A DNA stretch of 64,000 nucleotides from Alphaproteobacteria bacterium UBA6411 (GCA_002438565.1 DJPN01000022.1:1-64000); one strand, 5' to 3'; numbered from the stretch's first letter, positions 25,647 to 34,557 are shown. Numbers and translations: made by a program. Notes: a model not told the origin generated them from the sequence alone.

Positions 25647-25675
25647 AAAAAAGCCCTCCGAAGAGGGCTTTTTTT
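25647..25675. terminator. Bidirectional terminator between rpsD and RNase J gene
   Basis: Stem AAGCCCTC, loop CGAA, stem GAGGGCTT, with A-run and T-run on its two sides; serves the minus-strand RNase J gene ending at 25689 and backs up the rpsD terminator. Confidence 0.85.
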
Positions 25676-25688
25676 GTAAATCGTTTAT

Positions 25689-27359
25689 TCAGCGGCCGTG
25701 CATTTTCCGCCGCGCCGCCAAGTTGGTCGGCATCATCGAAACGGTTTGCGCTTTTTCGGTTTTGGGTTTGCGCGGAGCATGCTTGTATTTGTAATACCCG
25801 ATTTTCTTGCGTTCCTTTGTTTCAACATTCATTTCCAAACGGTCGTATTTGAAATACGGCTTTCTGAAATCGTTGTTGGCATCGTTCACGCCAATCCATT
25901 CTTCTGTTTTTCCGCCGCTTTCCCACGTTGCGTATTTTTTGAAAGCCCGCATTTCCGCCATGTTCGGAATAATGCACGCGCTCAACCCCATTTCCTGCGC
26001 GATTTTCATCACGTTGCGGCGCTGTGCGGGATCGCCGTGAATGGGAACGACCGTCGTGCGGCGCGGGGACGCGGCGGAAACGATTTTGCAGATTTTCGCA
26101 ACGTCGCCCGAACTGGCGTGTCCCGATGCGTGAATCGTGTATTTGTTCGGTTTATAACGGCTGGGGAAGTAGGTGACGCATCCCTGCGCTTGGAATTTTT
26201 CCTCCAGCGCCTTGTGCGTTTCTTCGCTGCCCGGAATACAGGACTGCAAGTCGTACACATAAATCGGCAAATCTTTGCCCTTGCCAGACGTTTCGCGCAT
26301 TTCCGCCAAAGAAATGTTTTTGTTGCGTCCCTCGGCGATTTTCAGCAAAGACGCATCTTCGCCCTGCGTTCCCGTACAAATGTAAAAACGGTTTTCGGGC
26401 GGCGTTCTTTGCGCGGTTTTCGAGTTTGCCGCAACGATTTTCATTTCCACGCCCGTTTGTTCGCGGATGATGTCTTCCAGCTTGTAACCGCACGCGTTCA
26501 TCGCGCGGCGCGCGTTGATAAGGGACGCCCCGTCCAAAATCATCGTGCGGGGTTCCGTTCCTTTTTCCAAAGCTTCCTCCGCCAAAGCGGTGGCAACCGT
26601 GTGCAAACGGTGGCAGGACGATGAAATCACGCCCGAAATAACGGGCCCGTTTTCGGATTCGCGCAAAATATCGCGCAATCCCTTTTTAACTTCGGATTCG
26701 CCGATGGTTTCGCCCTTGCCCGTCGAAGACGTCGAATCGATAAACAGATAGTCTATGCCTTTAGAAGCCAGCGCGGCGACTTTTTCGTCGTCAAAGCCCT
26801 GTCCCAAGGGAACTTTTGCCGTTTTGAAATCGCCCGTCGTCATCATGCGCGTTCCGTCGGGGCTTTCAATCACAAAGCCGACCGCATCGGGAATCGAATG
26901 AGACACGGAAAACGGTTCAACCTTGAATCCGTTGACTTCAAACGCTTCATCGGGTTTGAAAACATGGAAATCCGGAAATTCCTCTTTGCGGATACCCGTG
27001 CTGAGCAAACTGTTTTTAATCAGTTTTTCAGCAAAAGCGGTGCAGTGGACGGTCAGATTTTCACCTTTGGCGCGTTTTTCTTCAAATTCGGCGCGCTTCA
27101 GATTCATCAAATGAGCCAGCCCGCCCATATGGTCGGCATGCCCGTGCGTAATCAGAATGTCATTCGATTCGGGCATGGTCGGAATGAAAGCATCATAGCC
27201 CGTTTCTTCCTTTTTGCAAAACAGGGAACCGTAATCCACCTGCAAAGCGTTTTTCCGTTCGCCGTTTTCGTCGGTATAAGAAAATTCATAGCCGTTTCCG
27301 CCGATGTGGTCGGCGTTGTTGCCGCCCGCGGATTTCCAAGATGTGAAAGCCTCTGCCAT
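25689..27359 (-). CDS. rnj: Ribonuclease J (metallo-beta-lactamase/beta-CASP)
   Basis: 556 residues. Zinc-dependent RNase with 5'-3' exonuclease and endonuclease activity in RNA decay and rRNA maturation. Visible are LITHGHADHMGG near residue 73 (metal-binding HxHxDH), TTGDFKT, IDSTSS, and the beta-CASP motifs IHASGHASSGDV and VVPIHGDPAQRRN. The N-terminus carries a longer stretch than usual before the HxHxDH motif, and the basic C-terminal 40 residues (KYKHAPRKPKTEKAQ) are Lys/Arg-rich. RNase J occurs in many alphaproteobacteria. Confidence 0.9.
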   Translation of the reverse strand: MAEAFTSWKSAGGNNADHIGGNGYEFSYTDENGERKNALQVDYGSLFCKKEETGYDAFIPTMPESNDILITHGHADHMGGLAHLMNLKRAEFEEKRAKGENLTVHCTAFAEKLIKNSLLSTGIRKEEFPDFHVFKPDEAFEVNGFKVEPFSVSHSIPDAVGFVIESPDGTRMMTTGDFKTAKVPLGQGFDDEKVAALASKGIDYLFIDSTSSTGKGETIGESEVKKGLRDILRESENGPVISGVISSSCHRLHTVATALAEEALEKGTEPRTMILDGASLINARRAMNACGYKLEDIIREQTGVEMKIVAANSKTAQRTPPENRFYICTGTQGEDASLLKIAEGRNKNISLAEMRETSGKGKDLPIYVYDLQSCIPGSEETHKALEEKFQAQGCVTYFPSRYKPNKYTIHASGHASSGDVAKICKIVSAASPRRTTVVPIHGDPAQRRNVMKIAQEMGLSACIIPNMAEMRAFKKYATWESGGKTEEWIGVNDANNDFRKPYFKYDRLEMNVETKERKKIGYYKYKHAPRKPKTEKAQTVSMMPTNLAARRKMHGR

Positions 27360-27372
27360 AACCGTTTATCCT

Positions 27373-27609
27373 TTAATCTATGTTTTCCGAAGGAATTTTT
27401 TCGGCGTCTTCGGGAAACTGGATACCAACCCAAGCATGAATGACGGCTTCCATATCGTCATCATCGGGAACGGACGAATCGTCAAAGCCGTCCAGCTTGG
27501 CGACCATATCGCGCAATTCGTCGTATTCCAAAACGGACAAATCGGTCTGCGGATAAAGTTTTTCCAAGGCGTTTGCCAGCTCGTCAACGTCAGACCAAGT
27601 CAATGCCAT
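27373..27609 (-). CDS. iscX: IscX-like Fe-S cluster assembly factor
   Basis: 78 residues from MALTWSDVDELANALEKLYP; ATG 27609 is preceded by AAGGAT. Small acidic protein matching IscX, including WSDVDELANAL, the central LEYDELRDMVAKLDGFDD and the C-terminal AVIHAWVGIQF. IscX binds the cysteine desulfurase IscS and iron and tunes cluster assembly. It normally ends an isc operon; here it is isolated just upstream of the RNase J gene, probably co-transcribed (13 bp gap). Confidence 0.8.
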   Translation of the reverse strand: MALTWSDVDELANALEKLYPQTDLSVLEYDELRDMVAKLDGFDDSSVPDDDDMEAVIHAWVGIQFPEDAEKIPSENID

Positions 27610-27750
27610 TATCGGGTATCCTTTTATTGAAGCGGGGAAACATCCCCTGTTGGAATTGATAGTATCCGACGGATTTGTCCAACGCAAGGATTTTTTGAAA
27701 AAATCTTGACAAAAACAAAACTTTCAACAATTTGCTTTTATTGAATAAAT

Positions 27751-27785
27751 AAAAAAAATCGGCAGATTTAAAACCTGCCGATTTT
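27751..27785 (-). terminator. Intrinsic terminator of the HNH-like gene
   Basis: Eleven-base stem AAAATCGGCAG/CTGCCGATTTT (27755-27765, 27775-27785) with a T-run on the minus strand, 26 bp after the stop at 27811. Confidence 0.85.
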
Positions 27786-27810
27786 GTCGAATTTTTATCT
27801 TTGAAGCGTT

Positions 27811-28632
27811 TTAACGGCCGCGGTTTGCCGCCGCTTTCATCGCCGCCGCCTGCGCCTGTTTTTGCTTTTCGGCCTGTTTGCGGCGTTCGTCGATTTCCGC
27901 ATACATCGGGGCAACCGTTTTGGCGCGGTGCGCAACGCCCATGTGTTCCGCTTTGTACAGATTCGGATACTTTGCGGGGTTGACGCAGGACGTATAATTC
28001 GGTTTCACGGGCTGATTTTCACGGGTGAAGCCGTATTTTTTCGGATCGTAAATCATTTCGTCCGTGTACGGGATTTTGATGGTGCGGGTTTCACCTTCGC
28101 GAATTCCCGCCAGCTGCGGATCCATAATGTCGTGATGCCACTGGTCATGCGGATACAGCGGGGTCAGAATGAAGTTTGAAAATTCGTTTTTGCCGCCGCC
28201 GTGCAAAGCCTGTTTGTGGTGCACGTTCAATCCCGGAGGACAACGCCCGTTGCGCATGCCTTCCAAATCGCGGTCGGTCAAGCTCAGTTTTTCGACCAGT
28301 TCGGCTTCGTGCTCTTTGACCAGCATTTTCAAAAATTTCGAGCGAACGCCCTCTTTTTCGCGGGTGCCGCTGAATTCCGCGCGGCGGTCTTCACGCACTT
28401 TTTTGGGCGGAACGGTGTATTCGACTTCTTTCAGTTTCAAGCCATGAATCGTGTCGAACGAAAATTCGCCTTTGCGCTGGTCGGCGTTATATTTTCCCTG
28501 CGGGGAAAACGCGCTTTTCGCGGAACCTTTCTGCTGGTTGGCGCGGCGTTCGTCCTTGTTCGGGCGGGGGCGTTTTTCATGAACGTAATTGTATCCGGCG
28601 TTCTGTTTTTCAAAATCAATTTCAGCAACCAT
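27811..28632 (-). CDS. HNH/His-Me-finger nuclease-like protein
   Basis: 273 residues, strongly basic at both ends, no signal peptide. Residues about 133-170 contain a histidine cluster of the HNH type: PGLNVHHKQALHGGGKNEFS, then NFILTPLYPHDQWHHDIMD. The arrangement hHHk..l.GG...N...hxxH..HH resembles DNase toxin and phage HNH domains. N-terminal and C-terminal low-complexity tails (Lys/Arg/Gln/Ala) could bind nucleic acid. No immunity-like gene or secretion-domain partner is adjacent. The gene is monocistronic with its own terminator. Role unknown: DNA or RNA processing, or a toxin. Confidence 0.6.
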   Translation of the reverse strand: MVAEIDFEKQNAGYNYVHEKRPRPNKDERRANQQKGSAKSAFSPQGKYNADQRKGEFSFDTIHGLKLKEVEYTVPPKKVREDRRAEFSGTREKEGVRSKFLKMLVKEHEAELVEKLSLTDRDLEGMRNGRCPPGLNVHHKQALHGGGKNEFSNFILTPLYPHDQWHHDIMDPQLAGIREGETRTIKIPYTDEMIYDPKKYGFTRENQPVKPNYTSCVNPAKYPNLYKAEHMGVAHRAKTVAPMYAEIDERRKQAEKQKQAQAAAMKAAANRGR

Positions 28633-28766
28633 GGCTTTAATCCTTTAGTCGAATTGAACGGATGCTTTTTCAAGCTCTTGACAAAAATATACAAAATCCC
28701 GAAAAACTTGTCCAGTCAAAAAAGACTGTTTTTCAAAATATTTTTCATCCGCTTCGGACAAAAAAG

Positions 28767-29615
28767 TTAAAACCGTTCAACTTCAAAGATTCTGTCGGGC
28801 ACGGCGATTTGGCTTTGCGCGGCAATCAAAGGAATATCGCGGGCGCCCGTATCGACGGCGGCTTTCATCAATCCCCAAACCGACGACACCGCTTTGGCCA
28901 GCGATTCGGGCAAACGGCGGGTTTTGACAAAATTCGCGACCAGCAGCGCCGCGGTCATATCCCCCGCCCCGCTGCACACGGCGGCGTCAAAAGCCAGTTT
29001 CGGCGTCACAACCCGCCAAACGGCATCGGCTTCAATTGCCAAAGCCGCCAAGCCGCCCGTTCCGACGGGCAGTCCCGTGACAACGACCGTTTTCAGCCGC
29101 CCCGTTCCGATTAAAGAACGGGCGGCCGTTATCGCGTCGGCTTCGTTTTCTATTTTTCGATTCGCCAGCCACCCCAATTCAAACCTGTTCGGCGTAATAA
29201 AGTCGGCGGCGGGAACGGCGCGGTTTTTCATAAATTCAGGAATGTCATCAGCCACATACAAAGTTCCGTTGTCGCCCATCACGGGGTCGCAACAATAAAA
29301 AGCGTTCGGATTGGCTTTGCGCACCCGTTCAACGGCGCTTAAAACCGTTTCGCCCGTCGCTTTCGCGCCCAAATAGCCCGACAGCACGCCGTCACAATTT
29401 TCCAATCCCGAACAAACCGCCAAACCGTCAACCAGCTTTGCCAGATGTTCGGCTGGAAAAACATCGCCAGTCCACCCTTTTGCGGCGGTATGGTTGGAAA
29501 ACTGCAACGTATCGAGCTCCCACGCCTCAACGCCCGCCCTTTGCAGACAAAACACGGCGGCGGAATTGCCGACATGTCCTGCAACGACATGGGATTGAAT
29601 GGTTAAAACGGGCAT
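28767..29615 (-). CDS. pdxY: Pyridoxal/pyridoxine kinase
   Basis: 282 residues from MPVLTIQSHVVAGHVGNSAA with a perfect GGAGGA upstream; a 42-residue extension is rejected because it overlaps the lipoprotein gene. Ribokinase-family enzyme that phosphorylates pyridoxal for PLP salvage. Seen: HVVAGHVGNSA, YCCDPVMGDNG, ITPNRFELGWLA and the anion-hole/catalytic VCSGAGDMTAALL (Asp in GAGD). The start shares one base with the stop of the upstream lipoprotein gene. PdxK and PdxY cannot be separated by eye. Confidence 0.92.
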   Translation of the reverse strand: MPVLTIQSHVVAGHVGNSAAVFCLQRAGVEAWELDTLQFSNHTAAKGWTGDVFPAEHLAKLVDGLAVCSGLENCDGVLSGYLGAKATGETVLSAVERVRKANPNAFYCCDPVMGDNGTLYVADDIPEFMKNRAVPAADFITPNRFELGWLANRKIENEADAITAARSLIGTGRLKTVVVTGLPVGTGGLAALAIEADAVWRVVTPKLAFDAAVCSGAGDMTAALLVANFVKTRRLPESLAKAVSSVWGLMKAAVDTGARDIPLIAAQSQIAVPDRIFEVERF

Positions 29616-29926
29616 TATTCCTCCTCCGTTTCTTCGGCCGGAATGTCTTGGCAGCGGTAATAAACGCGATGCGGCAAAAACACGCGGCAAGACCAGTATT
29701 TGTGTCCGTCGTAAGCGGGTTCGCGGTTCGTCTTTGCACATTCTTCGCGCGCCATGCGGATGATTTCGTTTTCGTTCGTTGCAAAACCGTTATAGCAAAT
29801 CGCAACCCTGTCGGGACGCGATTCGCCGACGGTTTGAGGCGATCCCCCTTCGTGTCTGGCGTCTACGAACGGAGCGCACGCCGCCAGTACCGTAATCAAT
29901 AAAAATAATGTCAAAAGCCGTTTCAT
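29615..29926 (-). CDS. Small lipoprotein of unknown function
   Basis: 103 residues from MKRLLTLFLLITVLAACAPF, a type II signal peptide with lipobox VLAAC. The mature part is about 85 residues and contains five further cysteines (ICYNG, EECAK, SCRVF, RCQD), suggesting disulfides in the periplasm. A conserved-looking YNGFATNENEIIRMAREEC precedes an acidic tail. Family not recognised. Upstream of and coupled to the pyridoxal kinase gene. Confidence 0.75.
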   Translation of the reverse strand: MKRLLTLFLLITVLAACAPFVDARHEGGSPQTVGESRPDRVAICYNGFATNENEIIRMAREECAKTNREPAYDGHKYWSCRVFLPHRVYYRCQDIPAEETEEE

Positions 29927-30085
29927 TTTCCGCCATTCCTTGAGAAAGGCCTGTATTTTCCCCGAAAAAGCCCGCGTATTCAACAAAGAAATCATTTTTT
30001 TTCGTTTTGCAAAGCTATGGTTGATTTTATGCGCCTGTTTCGCTTATGCTTTAAGGAACGCTGATTTTAACGCAAAGGATTCTTC

Positions 30086-31012
30086 ATGATTGCACAAAAA
30101 CGCCTGCTCACCCGTTGCGATTTCGACGGACTGGTGTGCGCCGCCCTGCTTAAAGAATTGGGTTTAATCGACGAAATCCGCTTTGTTCACCCCAAAGACA
30201 TGCAGGACGGCAGAATATCCATTTCCAACGGGGACATCACGGCCAACCTGCCCTATGTCGAAGGCGTGTACATCGCGTTCGACCACCACATCAGCGAAAA
30301 CGCGCGCGTTATCAGCCCGCCCAACTATATCGTTTATCCGAATTCCCCGTCCGCCGCGCGCGTCGTATACGAATATTACGGGGCGGAAAACCGCTTCAAA
30401 GACATCCCCGCCGAATTGATGAAAGCCGTCGACAACGCCGATTCGGCACGCTATACGGTCGACCAGATTAAAAATCCGACGGACTGGACTTTGCTGGCGT
30501 TCATCACCGACCCCCGCACGGGATTGGGACGGTTTAAAAACTTCCGCATCGGCACTTACGAATTTATGCTCAAACTGGTGGATTTGTGCCGCACGCATCC
30601 GATTAACGAAATCTTGAACGATCCCGATGTCAAAGAACGCGTCGATTTGTACTATGAACATCAAGACAAGTTTATCGACCAGCTGAAGCGCTGCACGACC
30701 GTTTACAAAAACGTCGCGCACATCAACTACCGCGATCAAGACGTCATTTACGCGGGCAACCGCTTTATGGTGTATGCCCTGTTTCCGCAAATCAACATTT
30801 CCGTTCATGAAATTTGGGGCAAAAACCGGCGGAATGTCGTTTTTGCGGCGGGCAAGTCGATTTTCAACCGCACGTCGAAAATGAATATCGGGGAATTCAT
30901 GCTCCAGTTCCACGGCGGCGGCCACATCGCGGCGGGAACGTGTCAAGTCCCCGTCAAAGACGCCGAACAGGTGCGCGAAGCCATTATCACCGCAATGCGG
31001 CAGGACGTCTGA
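30086..31012 (+). CDS. DHH-family phosphoesterase, first tandem copy
   Basis: 308 residues. DHH/DHHA1 phosphoesterase: metal-binding RCDFDGLVCA near the N-terminus, FDHHIS, DNADSAR, and the DHHA1 glycine-rich HGGGHIAAGTC near the C-terminus. This superfamily includes NrnA-type oligoribonucleases/pAp phosphatases, cyclic-di-AMP phosphodiesterases and RecJ; the substrate here is not determinable. Cytoplasmic. Followed after two bases by a paralogue. Confidence 0.85.
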   Translation: MIAQKRLLTRCDFDGLVCAALLKELGLIDEIRFVHPKDMQDGRISISNGDITANLPYVEGVYIAFDHHISENARVISPPNYIVYPNSPSAARVVYEYYGAENRFKDIPAELMKAVDNADSARYTVDQIKNPTDWTLLAFITDPRTGLGRFKNFRIGTYEFMLKLVDLCRTHPINEILNDPDVKERVDLYYEHQDKFIDQLKRCTTVYKNVAHINYRDQDVIYAGNRFMVYALFPQINISVHEIWGKNRRNVVFAAGKSIFNRTSKMNIGEFMLQFHGGGHIAAGTCQVPVKDAEQVREAIITAMRQDV

Positions 31013-31014
31013 CA

Positions 31015-31965
31015 ATGACCGAAAACCGTTTCCGTCTGGTTACCCGCAGTGATTTCGACGGGCTGGTATCGGCGATTTTGCTCAAAGAACTGGATTTAAT
31101 CGACGACATCAAATTCGTCCACCCCAAGGACGTGCAGGACGGACTGGTTGACATCCGTCAGGGCGACATCATCACAAATCTGCCTTATTCCAAAAACGCG
31201 TCGTATGTTTTCGACCACCATATCAGCGAATTGGCTCGCGTCGGCCACAAAAGCAACAGCTATTTGAATCCGAATGCACCGTCCGCCGCCCGTGTCGTAT
31301 GGGACACTTTCGGCGGAAAAGACCGGTTCAAAAACATATCCGAAGAAATGATGACCGCAGTGGACAAGGCGGATTCCGCGGATTACACCGTTGACGACAT
31401 TCTGCATCCGACGGGATGGACTTTGCTCAGCTTTATCATGGATTCGCGCACGGGGCTTGGACGTTTTCACAATTTCCGCATTTCAAACTATCAGCTGATG
31501 ATGAATCTGATTGATTTCTGCCGCTGCCACGACCCGGAAGAAGTCCTTGACATGCCGGATGTCAAAGAACGCGTCGATTTGTATTTTTCCCAACAGGAAA
31601 AATTCAAAGAACAGCTGAAACGCCAAACGACCGTTTATAAAAATCTGGCCTACATCGACATGCTGAACGAAGACGTCATTTACGCGGGCAACCGTTTTAT
31701 GGTGTACGCCCTGTTCCCCGAAGTCAACGTATCCATGCACGCGATGTGGCGCGTCAACGGACAGCGCATCGTGTACGCGGTCGGGAAATCCATTTTCAAC
31801 CGCACAAACATTATCAATATCGGCGAACTGCTGTTGGGATACGGCGGCGGCGGGCACGCGAACGTCGGCACCTGCCAAATCGATTTGGACAAGGCAGCGC
31901 AAGTCAAAGACGAGCTGATTGCCGTTTTGACCGATCCGCAATACACGGAACAGCCGCAAAACTAA
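31015..31965 (+). CDS. DHH-family phosphoesterase, second tandem copy
   Basis: 316 residues, clearly paralogous to the preceding gene throughout (VTRSDFDGLVSAILLKEL, FVHPKDVQDG, FDHHISELAR, GYGGGGHANVGTCQ). All metal-binding motifs are kept in both copies, so both are probably active. A long in-frame extension back to 30814 is a reading through the first gene and is rejected. The pair may form a heterodimer or act on different nucleotides. Confidence 0.85.
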   Translation: MTENRFRLVTRSDFDGLVSAILLKELDLIDDIKFVHPKDVQDGLVDIRQGDIITNLPYSKNASYVFDHHISELARVGHKSNSYLNPNAPSAARVVWDTFGGKDRFKNISEEMMTAVDKADSADYTVDDILHPTGWTLLSFIMDSRTGLGRFHNFRISNYQLMMNLIDFCRCHDPEEVLDMPDVKERVDLYFSQQEKFKEQLKRQTTVYKNLAYIDMLNEDVIYAGNRFMVYALFPEVNVSMHAMWRVNGQRIVYAVGKSIFNRTNIINIGELLLGYGGGGHANVGTCQIDLDKAAQVKDELIAVLTDPQYTEQPQN

Positions 31966-31968
31966 CAA

Positions 31969-33063
31969 TCATCTGCCGAGGGATTTAAAGCTGGCGTTCA
32001 TCCGCCGGCGCAACGCTTCGTTTTTCGCGCCGCTGTGCATTTTTCTGACGCCGCCTTCGGCCAGAAACGCTTTAAGCTTCACGCCTTTCAAAGCCTGCAG
32101 GTCGGCGGGTTCGACCTGTTTGATATCCGCCAGTCTCGTATTTTCGACACCCGTATCCAGATTTTTGTTCGGAACGGCTTTCAAAAACGCCTGCCGGTCG
32201 CCCGTCGACAAATAGTTTTCGGCCGCGCGGATGTACTTCGTGCCGCAGGCAATCGCTTCTTCGGTCAAATCGTTCAAATTTTTATGAACAATTTCGCCCG
32301 TTACGGGATGTTTGAATGATTTGAAAGATTCCATCAGCGCCGGAATTTGACGGTCGTTTTGGTAAAAACCGGAAACGGCCAACTTCAACTTTCCGTCCGT
32401 GTAATCATCCAGACGGCGCAAAATGCCGCCGACGGTCTGATTTTGTGTTACTTTGCCGACCGCCAGCTGAACCAGCATGCCGCGACGGTAATCGGACGAC
32501 ACGTCGCGGTTGATGTGATACGCCTTTTCATAGTTTTTGCAGAAAAAATCCGCCAGCATGCGGCTGTCGCCAATGTTATGCACGATTTTGCGCAACGGAC
32601 GGAAATTGTTGAACGTCAGTCCCTTTTCCTGCATAAAATGCACGTCCAGCCAAGTTTCCGCATAGCGATGACGAGCTTTGGCCATATCTTCGCCCTCTTT
32701 GGACGTGTTGTTTTCAGGCACTTGCGATCCCGAAACGCTGTACACAAAGGGATGAAAAACCGTATCCGCAGCCATATGCGTCAGATAGCCGAACGCGAAA
32801 GCCTGCTTTTTGGCTTTGATTTCCGCGTTTTTTTCGGCGCGCACATCATCCAGCATTGTCACAACAACGGCGCGGGTGTCGTCGCCGAATCCGCCGTGAA
32901 TTTTGGTCGAAAGCTTTGCCGTCGGACTGTATAAAAAGCTGTCGTGCGAAATCGCCCCCATGTGCAAAGCCGTCGCATTATGCGCCGCCCGTTTTGCCCA
33001 CGGTTCTTTGGAGCGTTTTAAAATCTCGTCGGCAATGATGACATGTGTCAAATCACGAGGCAT
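31969..33063 (-). CDS. Zinc-dependent phospholipase C-like protein
   Basis: 364 residues. Pattern of the Zn_dep_PLPC/S1-P1 fold: N-terminal MPRDLTHVIIADEIL, HMGAISHDSFLYSP, and AFGYLTHMAADTVFHPFV, supplying His and Asp metal ligands. No signal peptide, so probably cytoplasmic, unlike secreted clostridial enzymes. The C-terminal 150 residues are not recognised. It could hydrolyse phospholipids or act on another phosphodiester. Convergent with the DHH pair. Confidence 0.75.
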   Translation of the reverse strand: MPRDLTHVIIADEILKRSKEPWAKRAAHNATALHMGAISHDSFLYSPTAKLSTKIHGGFGDDTRAVVVTMLDDVRAEKNAEIKAKKQAFAFGYLTHMAADTVFHPFVYSVSGSQVPENNTSKEGEDMAKARHRYAETWLDVHFMQEKGLTFNNFRPLRKIVHNIGDSRMLADFFCKNYEKAYHINRDVSSDYRRGMLVQLAVGKVTQNQTVGGILRRLDDYTDGKLKLAVSGFYQNDRQIPALMESFKSFKHPVTGEIVHKNLNDLTEEAIACGTKYIRAAENYLSTGDRQAFLKAVPNKNLDTGVENTRLADIKQVEPADLQALKGVKLKAFLAEGGVRKMHSGAKNEALRRRMNASFKSLGR

Positions 33064-33128
33064 AGACTTCCCCCCTTTTTTACCCTTTTGGAAATTATTT
33101 TCGTCAAATTTCCGCTAAAAGTCAACGT

Positions 33129-33161
33129 AAAAAAACAGGCGAAAGTTTTACCTTCCGCCTG
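33129..33161 (-). terminator. Intrinsic terminator of gapR
   Basis: On the minus strand CAGGCGGAAG (33161-33152), six-base loop, CTTTCGCCTG (33145-33136) with one G-U pair, then seven T. It ends the trcR-gapR unit. Confidence 0.82.
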
Positions 33162-33180
33162 CTTTGCTTATCGGAAAAAC

Positions 33181-33438
33181 TTAATCCATGCCCAACGCGC
33201 GCTTGTACGTTTCCAGCATGAATTCCTCCTCCTGCCGTTCCATTTCGTCCTGTTTGCGGATTTTTAAAATGGCTTTCAAGGCTTTGACGTCGAAATTGGC
33301 AGATTTTGCTTCTTCGAACACTTCCTTGATATCGTTGGCCAAGGCTTTCTTTTCCTCTTCCAACCGTTCAACGCGTTCGATATAGCTCAGCAATCGGGCG
33401 GCATCAACGCCGTTTACGTCTTTGACTTCATCGGTCAT
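33181..33438 (-). CDS. gapR: GapR (DUF2312) nucleoid-associated protein
   Basis: 85 residues matching the alphaproteobacterial GapR/UPF0335 family: ARLLSYIERVERLEEEKKAL, then ANDIKEVFEEAKSANFDVKA and LKIRKQDEMERQEEEFML. GapR forms clamps around overtwisted DNA ahead of replication and transcription and stimulates topoisomerases. Largely alpha-helical coiled coil. Twelve bases separate it from trcR upstream; likely one transcript. Confidence 0.92.
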   Translation of the reverse strand: MTDEVKDVNGVDAARLLSYIERVERLEEEKKALANDIKEVFEEAKSANFDVKALKAILKIRKQDEMERQEEEFMLETYKRALGMD

Positions 33439-33450
33439 GGTTCTTCATCC

Positions 33451-34017
33451 TTATTCTTCGGCGTCTTCGACATCCAGCGGAGCCGCTTCGTTTTTCAAAG
33501 ATTTCGGAGCGACTTCGACCGCTTTTTTCAAATCGATTTCCGTGCAAAGTCCCAGCAGTACGGGATTGCGCGCCTTGATGTTCGGCATGTTCCAATGCGT
33601 TCTGTTGCGGATGGCGTCAATCGAATTGTTCGTCGTCCCCAACAGTTTGCGGATTTGCGCATCGGACAGTTCGGGATGATGTTTCAAAATCCACGCAATC
33701 GCGTCGGGTTTGTCCTGACGTTTCGCCATCGGAGTATAGCGCGCCCCTTTGGAACGGACGGACAAAGCGGGCAAATCGCTTTCGTTCAAACGCAGCGACG
33801 CTTTCGGATCGGCTTCACAGCGTTTGATTTCCTCGGCGGTCAGCTGGCCGTTGGCAATCGGGCTTTGTCCCATCATGGACGATCCGACGTCACCGTCGGC
33901 AATCGCTTGAATTTCCAAGGAATGCATCCCGCAAAAATCGGCAATCTGTTCAAACGTCAAAGCGGTATTGTCGACCAGCCAAACGGCGGTCGCTTTGGGC
34001 ATAAGAGGTAAAGACAT
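33451..34017 (-). CDS. trcR: TrcR/DUF1013 family cell-cycle regulator
   Basis: 188 residues from MSLPLMPKATAVWLVDNTAL; the longer ORF to 34089 lacks support. DUF1013 features: LTFEQIADFCGMHSLEIQAI as a helix-turn-helix-like segment, GQSPIANGQLTAEEIKRCE, and DAIAWILKHHPELSDAQIRK with NSIDAIRNRTHWN, a second helix-turn-helix. Alphaproteobacteria-specific; named TrcR in databases as a transcriptional regulator of cell-cycle genes. Sits with gapR, another chromosome-associated alphaproteobacterial protein. Confidence 0.88.
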   Translation of the reverse strand: MSLPLMPKATAVWLVDNTALTFEQIADFCGMHSLEIQAIADGDVGSSMMGQSPIANGQLTAEEIKRCEADPKASLRLNESDLPALSVRSKGARYTPMAKRQDKPDAIAWILKHHPELSDAQIRKLLGTTNNSIDAIRNRTHWNMPNIKARNPVLLGLCTEIDLKKAVEVAPKSLKNEAAPLDVEDAEE

Positions 34018-34119
34018 CGAAAAATCCTTTTCTAGGTGTAAAAAACAATGTTTGGCGCAAGGATAGCCCAAAAGCCCCCCTCTCGTCAAAATGTTAATGC
34101 AAAAAAATTCAAAAGCCGC

Positions 34120-34557
34120 TTATTTTTTATCGGCTTGGCGTTCGTCGGTCAGCATCAAATCCGCAGGCCCCTGTTCGGCGGGAATCGGATCGTCCATATG
34201 GCGGCAGTTGCCTTCCAAATACGCGCCCTGTTCAATTTCCAGCCGTTCATGCGTGATGTCTCCGTTGACTTTCGCCGTCGTCGCCAGAAAAACGGAGCGA
34301 GCGCACAAAACGCCGTTCACGTTGCCGTGGATTTTTGCCACATCCGCCTGTATGGACCCCGTAATCCGCGCGTTGACGCCGACAATCAGCAAACGGCAAC
34401 GGATGTCGCCCTCAACAACGCCGTCAATATGAATTTCGCCGTCGCTGACAATATCGCCCGTGATTTTCAAATCCGAACTGATAATCGTCGGCGATTTAGG
34501 CCGTCTGTCGTTGTTGACCACTTTTGTGCCGCTTTCGTGTTTAACCTTTGAAAACAT
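34120..34557 (-). CDS. Bactofilin
   Basis: 145 residues. The central beta-helix has regularly spaced hydrophobic/glycine repeats: ISSDLKITGDIVSDGEIHID, GVVEGDIRCRLLIVG, ITGSIQADVAKIHGNVNG and VNGDITHERLEIEQGAYLEG. Bactofilins are nucleotide-free cytoskeletal polymers that recruit peptidoglycan enzymes and shape the cell. The gene overlaps the 3' end of the M23 peptidase gene by 17 bp, a conserved partnership. Confidence 0.94.
   Translation of the reverse strand: MFSKVKHESGTKVVNNDRRPKSPTIISSDLKITGDIVSDGEIHIDGVVEGDIRCRLLIVGVNARITGSIQADVAKIHGNVNGVLCARSVFLATTAKVNGDITHERLEIEQGAYLEGNCRHMDDPIPAEQGPADLMLTDERQADKK

Noticed and set aside
30814..31014. N-terminal extension of the second DHH protein
   Set aside because: It is a different frame read through the end of the first DHH gene; ATG 31015 starts exactly at the family pattern.
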